NCBI GenBank assembly: GCA_964392345.1
Contig: CAYMPQ010000079.1
Coordinates: forward strand, 1 to 6,175
Direction of reading: 5' to 3'
DNA length: 6,175 bases
Origin: JAUVXY01 sp964392345
Lineage (GTDB): Bacteria > Actinomycetota > Humimicrobiia > Humimicrobiales > Humimicrobiaceae
Shown here: positions 6,059-6,175 of the stretch, piece after piece
Position numbering within the stretch: the first letter of the stretch is position 1
How the letters are laid out: each line of letters starts with the position of its first letter
Translations under genes and position numbers: made by a program
The notes under the pieces: generated by a model
Told to the model about the DNA's origin: nothing
Database searches by the model: none
The model's input: the letters and a program-made list of their open reading frames with translations, nothing else

Positions 6059-6154
6059 TTTAACAAACCAAATACTACTGTTAATGACCGCCCTCTGGAA
6101 TTTCAAAAAAATTTTAAAGCCTCAGATGTCAGAAAGTTAAATCGTAAAAGATGA
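6026..6154 (+). other. Open frame ending on the toxin start (antitoxin position), no start codon
   Basis: This frame is open for 42 codons after a TAG at 6023. It reads KLKIRKEAFNKP early on and ends SDVRKLNRKR, with its TGA at 6152-6154. It overlaps the ATG of the next gene as ATGA, the arrangement typical of an antitoxin followed by its toxin. No ATG, GTG or TTG occurs in the frame, so if real it is the 3' remnant of a broken gene or begins at a rare codon (ATT 6044, CTG 6095). I do not recognise the peptide as any antitoxin family. The purine-rich GGAAGGAAG at 6048-6056 has no start codon behind it. Confidence 0.2.
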
Positions 6155-6175
6155 TTTTAGTAGATACATCAGTAT
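6151..6175 (+). CDS. Start of a probable VapC-type PIN-domain ribonuclease toxin (cut by window edge)
   Basis: The last 25 bases read ATG then MILVDTSV, and the next codon begins with T. This is the signature opening of VapC-type PIN-domain proteins (M-I-L-V-D-T-S-V-W), in which the Asp at position 5 is the first metal-binding catalytic acid of the ribonuclease site. Only eight residues are visible, so the call rests on that motif alone. The upstream frame ends in an ATGA overlap with this start, as in toxin-antitoxin pairs. The gene runs rightward, away from the atp operon, and the two are divergent. No clear ribosome site is present (AAAAG just before the ATG), which also suits translational coupling to an upstream frame. 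Confidence 0.45.

Overview
The window is a nearly complete F1Fo ATP synthase operon on the minus strand. The reading order, from high to low coordinates, is atpI, atpB (a), atpE (c), atpF (b), atpH (delta), atpA (alpha), atpG (gamma), atpD (beta). Beta is cut by the left edge at its Walker A motif. An epsilon gene (atpC) would be expected just beyond position 1 and is not in view. All subunits are intact, with recognisable family motifs, so this should be a working energy-coupling complex.

The DNA is AT-rich with Shine-Dalgarno sites close to AGGAGG, and gene order is the standard bacterial atpIBEFHAGD. This fits a low-GC, probably anaerobic bacterium such as a clostridium-like or candidate-phylum lineage. 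Some alpha stretches, such as EYTTIVNASA and LKQPQ.QPMPVE, recall actinobacterial alphas. I cannot place the organism more closely by eye.

Layout: 1-520 beta (5' part); 521-611 leader with a beta ribosome site; 612-1547 gamma; 1582-3102 alpha; 3077-3682 delta, overlapping alpha; 3661-4185 b, overlapping delta; 4275-4505 c; 4506-4736 a 231-base untranslated stretch with a strong RNA hairpin; 4737-5474 a; 5541-5939 AtpI; 5940-6150 promoter region; 6151-6175 the first codons of a rightward gene that look like a VapC-type PIN-domain toxin.

Fo is formed by a, the c ring and b. F1 is formed by alpha3 beta3 gamma with delta (plus epsilon outside the window). AtpI probably helps c-ring assembly. The c subunit lacks the Na+ ligands of sodium-type rings, so proton coupling is expected. 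Expression looks tuned at translation: a, b and delta start with TTG and alpha with GTG or TTG, while c has ATG, a perfect AGGAGG and an upstream hairpin. The most unusual protein feature is the alpha P-loop, SDRRVGKT instead of the near-invariant GDRQTGKT. I see no wholly new system; the window is mostly a normal operon with several unusual details.
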